A stretch of DNA of 64,000 nucleotides from Carnegiea gigantea (lineage: Eukaryota > Streptophyta > Magnoliopsida > Caryophyllales > Cactaceae): positions 62,001 to 126,000 of the forward strand of contig JAKOGI010001557.1 in assembly GCA_029747015.1 (NCBI GenBank), written 5' to 3'. This document shows positions 1 to 9,647 of this stretch, in pieces (positions within the stretch are counted from its first letter, which is position 1; each line of letters opens with the position of its first letter). A program made the translations under genes and the position numbers. The notes beneath the pieces are model-generated. The model did not search any database and was not told the DNA's origin. It worked only from the letters and a program-made list of their open reading frames with translations.

Positions 1-150
1 ATCGGTTTCGGTTCCGGGTTCTATTTTAAGAATCGGAACCGATGAGGCAAGTTCATTTGCTATTAGGAACCGGAGTTGGAACTGTTTGACCCGTTTCGGT
101 TCTGGAACCGGACCTATTTGACCGGTTCCGGTCCGGTTCTAAGGTACCCA
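1..150. repeat. GGTTCCG/CGGAACC-rich low-complexity tract
   Basis: Short blocks of GGTTCCGG and its complement CCGGAACC recur in both orientations. Such tracts are common near the ends of non-autonomous plant hAT-like elements, but the left boundary lies outside the window and no terminal repeat or target duplication can be seen, so no class is assigned. Confidence 0.5.
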
Positions 151-810
151 TCATACATTGATGATATATTTCATTCACATTATCTAACACTGGCTATTCA
201 TTTATGATAAACAAGCACCAAGGTCTCAGATTATTAAGTCAAAGTGGGTTTAACTCATTGATGGTACTTGTAAATAAATACCTTTAAACTCTAGGATGCT
301 GGACACTATTTCTTTGGTGAGGGTTATTTGCATCGGATACCCCAAAGTAGGGATCATGGGCATGTGAAAATTTCTAATTTTGACGGCAAGCTGAGTAATG
401 TTGTATTAATCAGGAGACTTTTAAGAATAGGTAATATTATTTTAAGGATATATTAATTAAAAATGAGGAATATTTTATTAATTAATAATATTTTATTATT
501 CAAGGGACTTTTAAGAATACTTGTAGTATTATTTTTTGAGAAACAGACATATAAAAAAAGAGATAATGTTATACTGCCGATTTCTTTCTTTTTTTCCCAT
601 TATTATAATTTTAAAGGAGCTTGTGTGTGGCACGGGATTATAACCCTGTGTACATCAGAAACGTGTGCTACAAATACAATAGAAGAAAAAAGGAGGCAAG
701 TAATAACCTTCAAACAGTTCACTGGATGTAAAACCATTTTCCTGCGCATGTACCCTTGTTTCTTTTTTCTTCTTTGTTTATTATTTTTTTTTTTTTTACT
801 TGTACTGCAG
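151..810. other. AT-rich non-coding stretch upstream of helicase exon 1
   Basis: I see no conserved coding segment here. The last 45 bases are a strong polypyrimidine tract ending in TGTACTGCAG, a good 3' splice site for the exon at 811, so the stretch is probably intron of the helicase gene. The expected preceding helicase exon was looked for and not found; it must lie upstream of the window or be lost. Confidence 0.5.
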
Positions 811-867
811 GCGAAACCATCTGGTCAGACACCTGAAGAGTATCGCTAAAAGGGTGATGAAATTGGA
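811..867 (+). pseudogene. helicase exon 1 of window (57 bp), stop codon
   Basis: Follows GCAG at 807-810 and ends before the donor GTATGT. It reads AKPSGQTPEEYR, then a TAA stop at 847-849, then KGDEIG. The family has an ungapped KPSG-TPEE-GDEIG block here, so the stop replaces one residue, probably Lys (AAA to TAA). The phase is 0 at both ends. Confidence 0.8.
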
Positions 868-983
868 GTATGTCTACATGTTATATATTGTGAATTACAG
901 TTCATTTGCTCCTTTCCCTTATAAGTTTTCTGTTTTGTCCAGAAATCAGTTGCTCACTAGGTCAAATTGTGAATTTGCATCAG

Positions 984-1089
984 GCTGCTGTGCTCAAGAA
1001 TTGCAATGATATATTAAGATCTTGTAATGCTCTATCTTACCATGACTTGATAAGCTGTTCTGTCGAGCTCCTGACAGATTATCCTGAAG
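984..1089 (+). pseudogene. helicase exon 2 (106 bp)
   Basis: Acceptor CATCAG at 978-983 and donor GTTCTT at 1090. It reads [13 protein letters not shown], then [13 protein letters not shown], then VELLTDYPE. It carries the YHDLI segment that precedes motif II in UvrD-like helicases. One base (phase 1) is left for exon 3, completing Val. No lesion is visible. Confidence 0.85.
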
Positions 1090-1162
1090 GTTCTTCTCAT
1101 CTCTACAGAATGGAAAACTGTATAAGTATTTCTGACACTTCTACTCATTTTTCTGTGCTTAG

Positions 1163-1225
1163 TCTTTGAGGAATGTCAAGCATTGTGGAAGGCCATCATA
1201 GTTGATGAATTTCAGGACACAAGTA
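1163..1225 (+). pseudogene. helicase exon 3, left half with motif II
   Basis: Acceptor GCTTAG ends at 1162. It reads [13 protein letters not shown], then VDEFQDTS, the Walker B/motif II block of SF1 helicases in which Asp and Glu coordinate Mg-ATP. The reading breaks off inside the next Thr codon, where gypsy element 1 begins. The last five bases (AAGTA) are its target duplication. The exon resumes at 8173. Confidence 0.9.
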
Positions 1226-2339
1226 TGATGGGGACCATCTCCATAACCCTTCCAACCTCTCCCCTCCATCCCACAAGAGCCCAGCATCATCAAGGAAGTC
1301 AAAGAAGTGCAAGCAATGGTCAGAAACATCATGAACAACACCAATGACCTGCTGCCCAGTTCAACCGGAAATTGGCCCAGTTTTGTCAATCTTTTGGAAC
1401 CAGCTACTGAGGGGATAATTGACTGCCATGACCACCCTCTCTAAGTTTAAGATGTTATCTTTCCAGTAAACCAAGTTGCAAGTCATTTAGAGGTCGTTTG
1501 CTAGGTCAAACAGCAGCATCTTTCAGACTGTGCACTGCAGGCCCAAATCCAGCACATGGCAGGATCAAGGCTCGGTTGGTTGACCTATTGAACTCCAACG
1601 TTTTTGAAACTTTAGGGCATGAAAGATAAGATAAATATTTATCAAATCATCAGCCTTAAAGGACCAGGAAGCACCCCTTGTGCTGCTATTAACCAGCAAA
1701 GAGGACGGTCAAAATTCCTTTGGACCAGTCTATAGCTAGTTAGTACATAGTGACGTAATTCTTGGTTTTCTCATGTCCTTAGCTGCAATTGACTTGTATT
1801 TGTTTATTTTCAGCAGCATTAGAAGGTTGGCAACTCATTTGGGAGCATCATTAGTCCTAATGAGGTGTCACAAGTAGGATTAGACTTGGTAGTACTTTGG
1901 CTATGGCTTGAATTGATGCCTAAATATACTAATTGTCTCTTGGCTGCATTTTGAAGTCTTGGGGCGCCATGTGAGGGTCCTTAAAAGGCAGCCAAAGCTC
2001 TCTTGTAATCACTTTTGGATGAATTTGAACTTTGAGTTGTGAAAACTCTCTCCGTTCTCTCTCAAAATTCCTAGTGTTATATCTTGAGTGTTTGGCAACT
2101 TCAAGTGGGTCTCTAGGTCTTCTTAATTCAACTAAGAAGGTGATTCATTTCTGTAACTTAGCTGAAGAAAGAAGATTGCCTAAGTGTGCAAACCAAGGTG
2201 GGTCTTCAATCACCCTTGCCAGTCCACTTGCACTCTATCTTGGTTCTTGGTTACTTTGGTTCTACTTTCTTCCTTCTACCCAAATACATTCTTATTTCCC
2301 TTTTGCTAAACTTTGCATTAGTGAAGCTTGAATACATCA
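1226..2339 (+). repeat. 5' LTR of gypsy 1 (1114 bp)
   Basis: Starts TGATGGGGACC and ends AATACATCA; collinear over its length with 7052-8167. A possible weak promoter box TTAAAAG lies near 1981. The region around 1264-1330, read in one frame, resembles the C-terminal end of the polyprotein. Confidence 0.93.
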
Positions 2340-2341
2340 AG

Positions 2342-2353
2342 TGGTATCAGAGC
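2342..2353 (+). other. primer binding site, gypsy 1
   Basis: TGGTATCAGAGC lies 2 bp after the LTR end and is complementary to the 3' end of plant initiator Met-tRNA, the usual primer for minus-strand synthesis. Confidence 0.92.
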
Positions 2354-2679
2354 TTAAGCTACCCTCTTGGCTAAGCTTCCATCACCCAAACACATCCCCA
2401 AACACAAGAACCACCAAAACAGCCCAAACACACCTTCTGCAAAATTCCAGCCGTGTTAAAACAGAAAGGCAGCACGACCACCCCATGCCACCTCCAGAAA
2501 CACCACTTCCCCTAGTAGTAGTCCCGTATGGCCACACCGTGCCACCCCGTACAACCGTGCCTCTGCCCAATCCCCAAAATTCACCTTCAGCTGATGCGCA
2601 CGCCCACACCGTGGGACCCCACACGACCGTGCCACCCCCTTCCCATCCCAAAACAGCTGCTCCTCACTCTAAAGCCATC

Positions 2680-3683
2680 ATGTCTACAAGCCTTACTCCC
2701 GAGCAAGTGGCCGAGCAAACCCTTAGAGAGAAGGCCGAGCTAGAAGCCCAAGTTAAGTATCTTCGATCTCAACTTGGTCAAATGATGTAAGAAAAGCGAG
2801 GCACCTTGAGGAGCTGAAGAAGCACTAGCAAGCAAGTGGATTCGGATGGTTCAGATGATGAAAGCAATTCCCTTGGTGATTCCGAAGAAGATGTATATGC
2901 AAGGAGGTCAAGGAGGCATCATAGGCCTCAAGACCGAAGCTACAATGACTTCAAGGTGGATATTCCCGAATTTGAAGGTCAACTTGATCCGGATATATTC
3001 TTGGATTGGCTTCAAACCGTTGAAAGAGTCTTCGAGTTCAAGGACATCCCCGAAGAAAGAAAGATAAAGCTTGTTGCTTTAAAGCTTAGAAAGTATGCTT
3101 CCATTTAGTGGTCAAATGTTGTGACCAAGAGAGTTAGGAAGGGTAAAGGGAAGATAAGAACTTAGGAGAAAATGAAGTCCAAACTTAAGTCCAAGTTTCT
3201 ACCTCCCCATTATTTACAAGACAACTTCCTTATACTCCACCACCTCAAACAAGGGTCTAAGAGTGTAGAAGAATACACTAGAGAGTTTGAGCAACTGTTA
3301 TTGAAATGTGATTTGAAGGAGGATGAATCTCAGACTTTGATTAGATACTTGAGTGGTTTGACTGATGAAACTGTTCATGTGGTTGAACTCCACCCTTACA
3401 CCTCATTAGATGAGCTTAGTGTCTTAGCTCACAAAGTGGAGTTACAAAAGAGAGTTAAGGGCAAGGGCATGGCCTCCAAGCCTAACCCCCGTCCTTACCC
3501 CTTCCAAAAGCCCTCATACAACCCTCCCAATCAATTCCAAGCTCAAACACAAGACCCCCTCCACCAAATCCCTCTCAAACCCCCTCAAAACAACCTCCAA
3601 AGCCCAGTGACAAGAAGAGATATTTCTGCTGTCAAGGCCTTAGACACTTTGCTTCCGAGTGTCCCAACAAGAGAATTGTCACT
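2680..3683 (+). pseudogene. gag of gypsy 1 with zinc knuckle remnant
   Basis: The likely start is ATG 2680 (MSTSLTPEQVAEQ), after a Pro/Thr-rich leader that is open from 2341. The capsid-like part carries DSDGSDDES, YNDFKVDIPEFEG and LDWLQTVERVFEFKD; then FLPPHYLQD and SVEEYTREFEQL (Gag capsid family typical of plant gypsy). In-frame stops lie at about 2788, 3106 and 3163, the latter two where Trp is expected. Near 3600 the frame shifts; the knuckle in the new frame reads FCCQGLRHFASECP, in which the first zinc Cys is replaced by Tyr. Confidence 0.85.
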
Positions 3684-4430
3684 TTGGCCGAATATCAAGC
3701 TTCTTATGAGGAGCTAGATGATGAGAATGATGGAGAAGAAAAGGAGCTTTTCATGGCCGAAGCCCTTGAAGGAGTTGAAGAGGGACCCGATGAAGAAGAA
3801 ATGCTTGTGATAAGAAGAGCCTTGAGTAGTATTGCTTCCCAACAAGACATTGAGCAAAGGGAGAACATCTTCCACACCCGGTGTACTGTGAAAGGGAAGG
3901 TTTACTCTCTTATTATTGATGGTGGATGTTGTGCCAATGTTGCTTCCAAGACTCTAGTGAAAACGCTCAAGCTTTCGGTCTCTCCACACCCAAGCCCTTA
4001 CACCATCCAATGGCTCAATCAAGGTAAAGGCTTGCAAATCTCTTCTCGTTGTTTACTTGGTTTTTCAAGTGGCAAGAACTATAAAGATGAAATTTGGTGT
4101 GATATTGTGCCCATGGGTGCTTGTCATGTCCTCTTGGGACGTCCATGATTGTTTGATTGGAGTGTGATGCATGATGGTCGGTTGAACACATATACATTTA
4201 CCAAAGACCATAAAAAGATCACCCTCACCCCTCTCAAACCCACCTCATAAAAAAGGCCCCAAGACACTCCTAGCATGGATGTCTTTCTCACCACCCTTCT
4301 CCATTCCCAACTCCATGAATATTCTCCATTCCCAACTCCATGAATATGATGATTTCAAGGATTGGATTTTACTTGGCTGAGAACCGGCTGAAGCTAAGGA
4401 TTCTTCCCATCCTTTGCTTTCCCCTCTCCT
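3684..4430 (+). pseudogene. protease region of gypsy 1 pol
   Basis: Acidic linker, then IIDGGCCANVASKTLV, a retropepsin-like aspartic protease with the active site reading Asp-Gly-Gly where Asp-Ser/Thr-Gly is usual. It continues through WCDIVPMGACHVLLGRP. A TGA at 4146 stands where Trp is expected (RPWLFD in the family). A 25-bp tandem duplication at 4297-4346 then shifts the frame by one. Confidence 0.83.
4297..4346 (+). repeat. 25-bp tandem duplication in gypsy 1 pol
   Basis: The 25-bp unit beginning TTCTCCATTCCC occurs twice head to tail with no mismatch. As 25 is not a multiple of 3, it moves the reading from frame 3 (protease) to frame 1 (RT), which is exactly the shift observed. Confidence 0.9.
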
Positions 4431-5700
4431 CAAAGATTTTGAACATGTCTTCCCTAGCGAGGTTCCTCATAGCCTCCCTCCCAAAAGATCCATACAACAC
4501 AAAATAGACCTCATCCCCGGTGCCCCCCTCCCAAACAAGCCGGCCTACCGAATGAACCTACAAGAAACCCAAGAAGTGCAATGGTAAGTAGATGAGCTTC
4601 TTGCTAAAGGCTTGATCCGTGAAAGCCTTAGTCCATGTGCCGCGCTGGCCTTGCTTGTTCCTAAGAAAGATGGGTCGATGAGAATGTGTGTGGATAGTAG
4701 AGCGATCAATAAAATCACCATCAAGTACCACCATCATATCCCATGGTTGGAGGATCTCCTAGACGAGCTACATGGAGCCACCATCTTCTCTAAGATTGAT
4801 CTTAGAAGTGGCTACTACCAAATTCAGATATATGAAGGAGATGAGTGGAAGACGACCTTCAAGACTAAAGGAGGTCTCTATGAGTGGCTTGTTATGCCAT
4901 TCGGGTTGACAAATGTACCAAGTACTTTTATGAGGCTTATGAACTAAGTCCTCAAGCCCCTCATTGGCAAGTTCGTTGTTGTCTACTTCGATGACATCTT
5001 GGTGTCTAGCAAAAGTGAAAAGGAGCATGCCCATCATCTACAACAAGTCTTGAGTATTCTATCCCAAGAGGAGCTTATGGAAACTTAGAGAAGTGTCACT
5101 TTTTCACTTCTCAAGTTATATTTTTGGGCTATGTTGTGTCGGCCCAAGGAATTCATGTTGATGAGAGCAAGATTCAAACAATCCGAGATTGGCCCGTTCC
5201 TACTTCAATTCAACAAGTTAGGAGCTTTCATAGCCTAGCCTTTTCCTATAGGAGATTTGTGAGAGATTTTAGCACCATTGTTGCTCCTATGACCGAGGTG
5301 CTTAAGGCTAAAAGATTTGAGTGGACCAAGTAAGCTCAAAGGGCCTTTGAAGAAATCAAGTACAAGCTCACAAGTGTACCCATTCTAGCCCTCCCAAACT
5401 TCTCCAAAGTATTTGAGGTAGAATGTGATGCTTCCGGTGTTGGGATAGGGGCGGTCCTATCTCAAGAGAAAAGACCCGTGGCTTTCTTTAGTGAAAAGCT
5501 CAATGATACCAAGTGGAAGTATTCTATATATGACAAGGAGTTTTATGCCATTGTGAGAGCTTTGGAGCATTGGAGGCACTATTTGGTGGGAGGAGAATTC
5601 ATCCTCCATTCGGATCATGAGTCCATCAAATTCATATAAGGGCAACACAAGCTCAACTCAAGGTATGCAAAGTGGGTTGAGTACCTTCAAGCCTTTCATT
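4431..5700 (+). pseudogene. reverse transcriptase and RNase H of gypsy 1
   Basis: RT blocks in order: [45 protein letters not shown] and VYFDD at 4981-4995 with both catalytic Asp kept. Then [29 protein letters not shown] and the RNase H stretch [38 protein letters not shown] and [10 protein letters not shown]. Stops lie at about 4588, 4945, 5085, 5331 and 5637. A frameshift lies near 5090-5120 (frame 1 to frame 3). Confidence 0.9.
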
Positions 5701-5702
5701 TT

Positions 5703-7160
5703 GTGATCCACCACAAGTCGGGTCAACTCAACAAAGGGGCGAATACATTATCAAGAAGGTATCTCTTGCTCTATACCTCGGAATCTAAAGTCCTTGGTTT
5801 TGAGATTATTAAGGAGTTGTATGCCCAAGATGAAGACTTCAAGGAAACTTATGAGAAGTACTTTATCTATGCCCACAGTTTATTTCACTTGGAGCATGGG
5901 TTTCTCTTCAAAGGAACCCGACTATGCATACCAAAGAGTGGGTTTCAGGGACTTTTGATTCAAGGGCTCCATGGTGGGGCTTTGGCTGGGCATTTTGGGA
6001 TTGAGAAAACTTGTTCCATGCTCAAGGAACACTACTATTGGCCAAGCATGTCCAAAGATGTGGAACATTTTGTGAGGATATGCTCCACTTGCCAACTTGC
6101 CAAGAGCCACCTTCGGCCTCAGAGTCTCTATTCTCCCCTCCCGGTTCCACATGGCCCATGGGAAGATGTTAGCTTGGATTTCATCACCGGGTTACCAAGG
6201 ACGCAAAGACACAAGGATTCCATCATGGTGGTGGTGGATAGGTTCTCAAAGATGGCACACTTTATGGCATGTCATACCACAAATGATGCCTCTCATATTG
6301 CTAATCTCTACTTCAAAGAGATTGTGTGTCTCCATGGCATACCCAGAAGCATGGTCTCGGATTGGGACACCAAATTCTTGAGTCACTTTTGGCTCACTTT
6401 GTGGAGAAAGCTAGGCACTCATCTCAAGTTTAGCATAACTTGCCACCCATAAATGGATGGTCAAACGAAGGTGACCAACTGCACTTTGGGAACCTTGCTT
6501 CGGGTTCTAGTCAAGAAAAGCATCAAGGGGTGGGATGAGTTGCTTTCCCATGCCAAGTTTTCCTTCAACCGAACACTAAGTAAGGCTATAAGTCTTTCCC
6601 CCTTTCAAGTGGTATACGGTTACAATCTAAGAACTCCCTTAGACTTGGTTCCAATTCCAAATCCAACCAAGTTTAGTTGGGAGGCCGAAAAGAGGGCAAA
6701 GGAAATCCAAGAGCTTCATGCCAAAGTAAGGGAATGAATTGAAAAGTTCAATAAGCAAGCCAAGTCACATGCCGACAAGCATAGGAAAGAAGTTCATTTT
6801 CAACCCGGAAACTTGGTTTGGATCCATTTGAGGAAGGAGAGATTCCCGAGCAAACGCAAGTCAAAGCTCAGGCCAAAGTTGGATGGCCCATTTGAAGTTC
6901 TTAAAAAGATTGGTACAAATGCATACAAAGTGGACCTTCCTAGTGAGTATGGAGTCTCTGCCACCTTTAACGTGGCTAACCTAGGTCCTTACAATGAGGA
7001 AGAAGAAGAACTTCCAAGTTTGAGGTCAAACTCCAATCAAACCGAGGAATATGATGGGGACCATCTCTATAACCCTTCCAACCTCTCCCCTCCATCCCAC
7101 AAGAGCCCAGCATCATCAAGGAAGTCAAAGAAGTGCAAGAAATGGTCAGAAACATCATGA
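5703..7160 (+). pseudogene. integrase of gypsy 1, running into the 3' LTR
   Basis: The HHCC zinc domain is seen (GLHGGALAGHFGIEK, CSTCQLAKS), then LDFITGLPRTQRHKDS and the second catalytic Asp in MVSDWDTKF. The catalytic Glu is lost: the block reads MDGQTKVTN where the family has Gln-Thr-Glu. Stops lie at 6450 (CAA to TAA) and 6735. The C-terminal domain reads WIHLRKERFPSKRKSKL and GPFEVLKKIGTNAYKV, and the frame crosses 7052 into the LTR. Confidence 0.9.
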
Positions 7161-8167
7161 ACAACACCAATGACCTGCTGCCCAGTTCAGCCAGAAATTG
7201 GCCCAATTTTGTCAATCTTTTGGAACCAGCTACTGAGGGGATAATTGACTGCCATGACCACCCTCTTTAAGTTTAAGATGTTATCTTTCCAGTAAGCCAA
7301 GTTGCAAGTCATTTAGAGGTCGTTTGCTAGGTCAAACAGCATCATCTTTTAGACTGTGCACTACAAGTCCAAATCCGATGCATGGCAGAATCAAGGCTCG
7401 GTTGGTTAACCAATTGAACTCCACATTTTTTGAAACGTTAGGGCATGAAAGATAAGATAAATATTTATCAAATCATCAGCCTTAAAGGGCCAGGAAGCAC
7501 CCCCTTGTGCTGCTATTAACCAGCAAAAAGGACGGTTAAAATTCCTTTGGACTGGTCCATAGCTAGTTAGTACATAGTGATGTAATTCTTGGTTTACTCA
7601 TGTCTTTAGCTGCAAATTGACTTGTAGTTGTTTATTTTTAGCAGCATTAGAAGGTTGACAACTCATTTGGGAGCAGCATTAGTCCTAATGAGGTGTCACA
7701 AGTAGGATTAGACTTGGTAGTACTTAGGCTATGGTTTGAATTGATGCCTAAATATACTAATTGTCTCTTGGCTGCATTTTGAAGTCTTGGGGGGCCGTGT
7801 GAGGGTCCCCAAAAGGCAGCCAAAGCTCTTTTGTAGTCACTTTTGAATGAATTTGAACTTTAAGTTGTGAAAACTCTCACCATTCTCTCTCAAAATTCCT
7901 AGTGTTATAAATTGAGTGTTTGGCAACCTCAAGTGGGTCTCTAGGTCTTCTTAACTCAACTAAGAAGGTGATTCATTTCTATAACTTAGTTAAAGAAAGA
8001 AGATTGCCCAAGTGTGCAAACCAAGGTGGGTCTTCAATCACCCTTGCTAGTCCACTTGCACTCTATCTTGGTTCTTGGTTACTTTGGTTCTACTTTCTTC
8101 CTTCTTTCCAAATGCATTCTTGTTTCCCTTTTGCTAAACTTTGCATTAGTGAAGCTTGAGTGCATCA
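7052..8167 (+). repeat. 3' LTR of gypsy 1 (1116 bp)
   Basis: Collinear with 1226-2339, ends GAGTGCATCA, followed at once by the AAGTA target duplication and helicase exon 3. There is no typical purine tract just before it, only a short GAGGAAT. Confidence 0.93.
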
Positions 8168-8172
8168 AAGTA

Positions 8173-8243
8173 CCATGCAATATGGCCTTTTGAGACTCCT
8201 AGCATCCCATGGCCGGATCACTGTTGTTGGTGACGATGATCAG
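8173..8243 (+). pseudogene. helicase exon 3, right half with motif III
   Basis: Joined to 1163-1225 with one copy of AAGTA, the frame continues without a break as TMQYGLLRLLASHGR, then ITVVGDDDQ, the motif III region. The joined exon is 134 bp and returns to phase 0. The donor is GTTGAC at 8244. The clean rejoining shows that the insertion was precise and the exon otherwise intact. Confidence 0.9.
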
Positions 8244-8426
8244 GTTGACTAGCTCTGTGTAATGCGTTGTATTTTTGTCCCTTGGCTGTTTTCTTTTAAA
8301 ACCAGACCCTCTGTGTGTCTCTACGCTAAACAATTAGGAGGCCTAGTTTTCTGCAGTATACATCTCGTCTGTGTTGAGAAAAATACGAAATGATCATTTA
8401 TTTATGTGTCGAGTTGTTCATTGTAG

Positions 8427-8501
8427 GCCATTTTCAGTTTTAATGGTGCAGACCTTTCTGGATTTGGTTCATTTCGTAAAGATTTCCCTACTTACAAAGA
8501 G
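8427..8501 (+). pseudogene. helicase exon 4 (75 bp)
   Basis: Acceptor TTGTAG at 8421-8426 and donor GTATCT. It reads [15 protein letters not shown], then [10 protein letters not shown]: the FSFNGAD block that follows GDDDQ in this family. It is 25 whole codons without a lesion. Confidence 0.85.
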
Positions 8502-8595
8502 GTATCTCCAAATGCAAATCCATCACATGTAGGGTTAAACTTCAAATCATTTATTGGGGCACTACACCATTGACTTATCTGTTTTTGTAATTCAG

Positions 8596-8721
8596 GTTCG
8601 GCTAAAGAAAAACTAATGCTCTCCTAGTTGTATTGTTGAGGCTGCTGCCTCTCTAATTCAGCATAACAGAAAGTGGTGTCAATTGAAACAAGTGCTTACT
8701 GATACTTGCTATGGCACCAAG
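8596..8721 (+). pseudogene. helicase exon 5 (126 bp), stop in NYRS motif
   Basis: Acceptor TTCAG and donor GTATTT. It reads VRLKKN, a TAA stop at 8614-8616, CSPSC, then IVEAAASLIQHN and KQVLTDTCYGTK. The family has Asn-Tyr-Arg-Ser (motif IV) at the stop, so Tyr (TAT) became TAA and the adjacent Arg was also lost. It is 42 whole codons. Confidence 0.85.
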
Positions 8722-8750
8722 GTATTTTGCTCTAGCTTTTGCATGGATCT

Positions 8751-9590
8751 TGTTAACTCCCTTAAAAACCTTGGCTATATTTTGAGTGAAAGTCAAGATT
8801 TAAATTTGATTTAAAATATGTGGTCTTGCCTAAATTGATGCTTGCTATCTAAACAATTTTTTGAAACTTTGAAATTTTGATGATCTAAATATAGCTACAA
8901 TATCTTTTCCTAATCTTTTGGTCGGCCTAAGTAAGTAAACAAACAGTTTTAGAAAGATAATATGCAGAAAATCAGTAATGCAACCATTAGAAGAGATCAA
9001 ATTAGCTGTTGCAACTTCTCTGCTGAAAATCAGCTAGTTCAAGGCCTTGAAGATGCTGATCAGTGGCTTGAAAATCAATGTGAAGATCAACTTCCTATTT
9101 TTGAGTGTAACGACTAGTTCAACTCATGGAGTATATAAAAGGGAGACATTTGAAGCTGGAATAAACACAACGCAGAGAGCTAGCACTCAATTAGCATACT
9201 ACTTCCTCAAGCATACGTTGGCATTCATTGAGCTTAAATTTGCTTTCCTTTACATTTGAGTTATATTGTTCATTTTGTACTTGGGTAGGATTATAGAGTT
9301 AAAGGGTCAACTCTACCAAGCCTAGTTGAAGGGTTCAACTTATGAGTTAGAACTTAGAGTAGGTGTACTCTAGAGTTGTGTATTCAATCCTCCTAATAAA
9401 AGTTTGGGTTAATCCTAGAGTTAAGGAACTCTAGGCGAGGATTAAGCCTTTTGAGGCCCAACCTCGTTAAAAATCGATTGTGTTTTGTCCCAATTTACTT
9501 TTCTGCATTTACATTTCGATTGTTTGGCAACCTTGATCATCACTCTATTCACCCCTCCTCTAGGGTGATCTTATAGCCTTTGATTCTTCA
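8751..9590 (+). repeat. 5' LTR of SIRE-like copia (840 bp)
   Basis: Begins TGTTAACTCCC, ends TGATTCTTCA. It contains a strong TATA box (TATATAAAAGGG, from 9132) and the perfect 14-bp palindrome TTCAAGGCCTTGAA at 9038-9051. Confidence 0.93.
9132..9142 (+). promoter_or_regulatory. LTR TATA box
   Basis: TATATAAAAGG in the middle of the LTR, where U3 promoters lie. The matching TATAAAAGGG is at 17571 in the other LTR. Confidence 0.6.
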
Positions 9591-9592
9591 AT

Positions 9593-9604
9593 TGGTATCA
9601 GAGC
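9593..9604 (+). other. primer binding site, SIRE-like copia
   Basis: TGGTATCAGAGC, 2 bp after the LTR, complementary to initiator Met-tRNA. Confidence 0.92.
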
Positions 9605-9647
9605 TAAACCCACTATATTTTAACTTTACCGTCAAGTGGGAACAATC

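Larger units (their letters stand above)
1226..8167 (+). mobile_element. Ty3/gypsy retrotransposon 1 inside helicase exon 3
   Basis: A complete but dead element of 6942 bp. LTRs begin TGATG and end CATCA. The 5-bp target duplication AAGTA is exact at 1221-1225 and 8168-8172. The primer site follows the left LTR. Gag, protease, RT, RNase H and integrase remnants follow in gypsy order on the + strand. I see no chromodomain after integrase. The reading frame appears to run into the 3' LTR, which is known for some chromovirus (CRM-type) lineages; the lineage is therefore only suggested. The first 166 bp of the two LTRs differ at about 6 sites by eye. Confidence 0.93.

Noticed and set aside
463..849. 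128-codon open frame before helicase exon 1
   Set aside because: Only the last 12 codons are real exon; the rest is intron, including the pyrimidine tract of the acceptor.
1159..1389. Minus-strand open frame, near-identical to one at 6976-7215
   Set aside because: It is duplicated because it lies in the two LTRs of gypsy 1; antisense and without family features.
2342..2353. tRNA-like TGGTATCAGAGC sequences (also at 9593, 21323, 40961)
   Set aside because: They are retrotransposon primer sites complementary to initiator Met-tRNA; no cloverleaf surrounds them.
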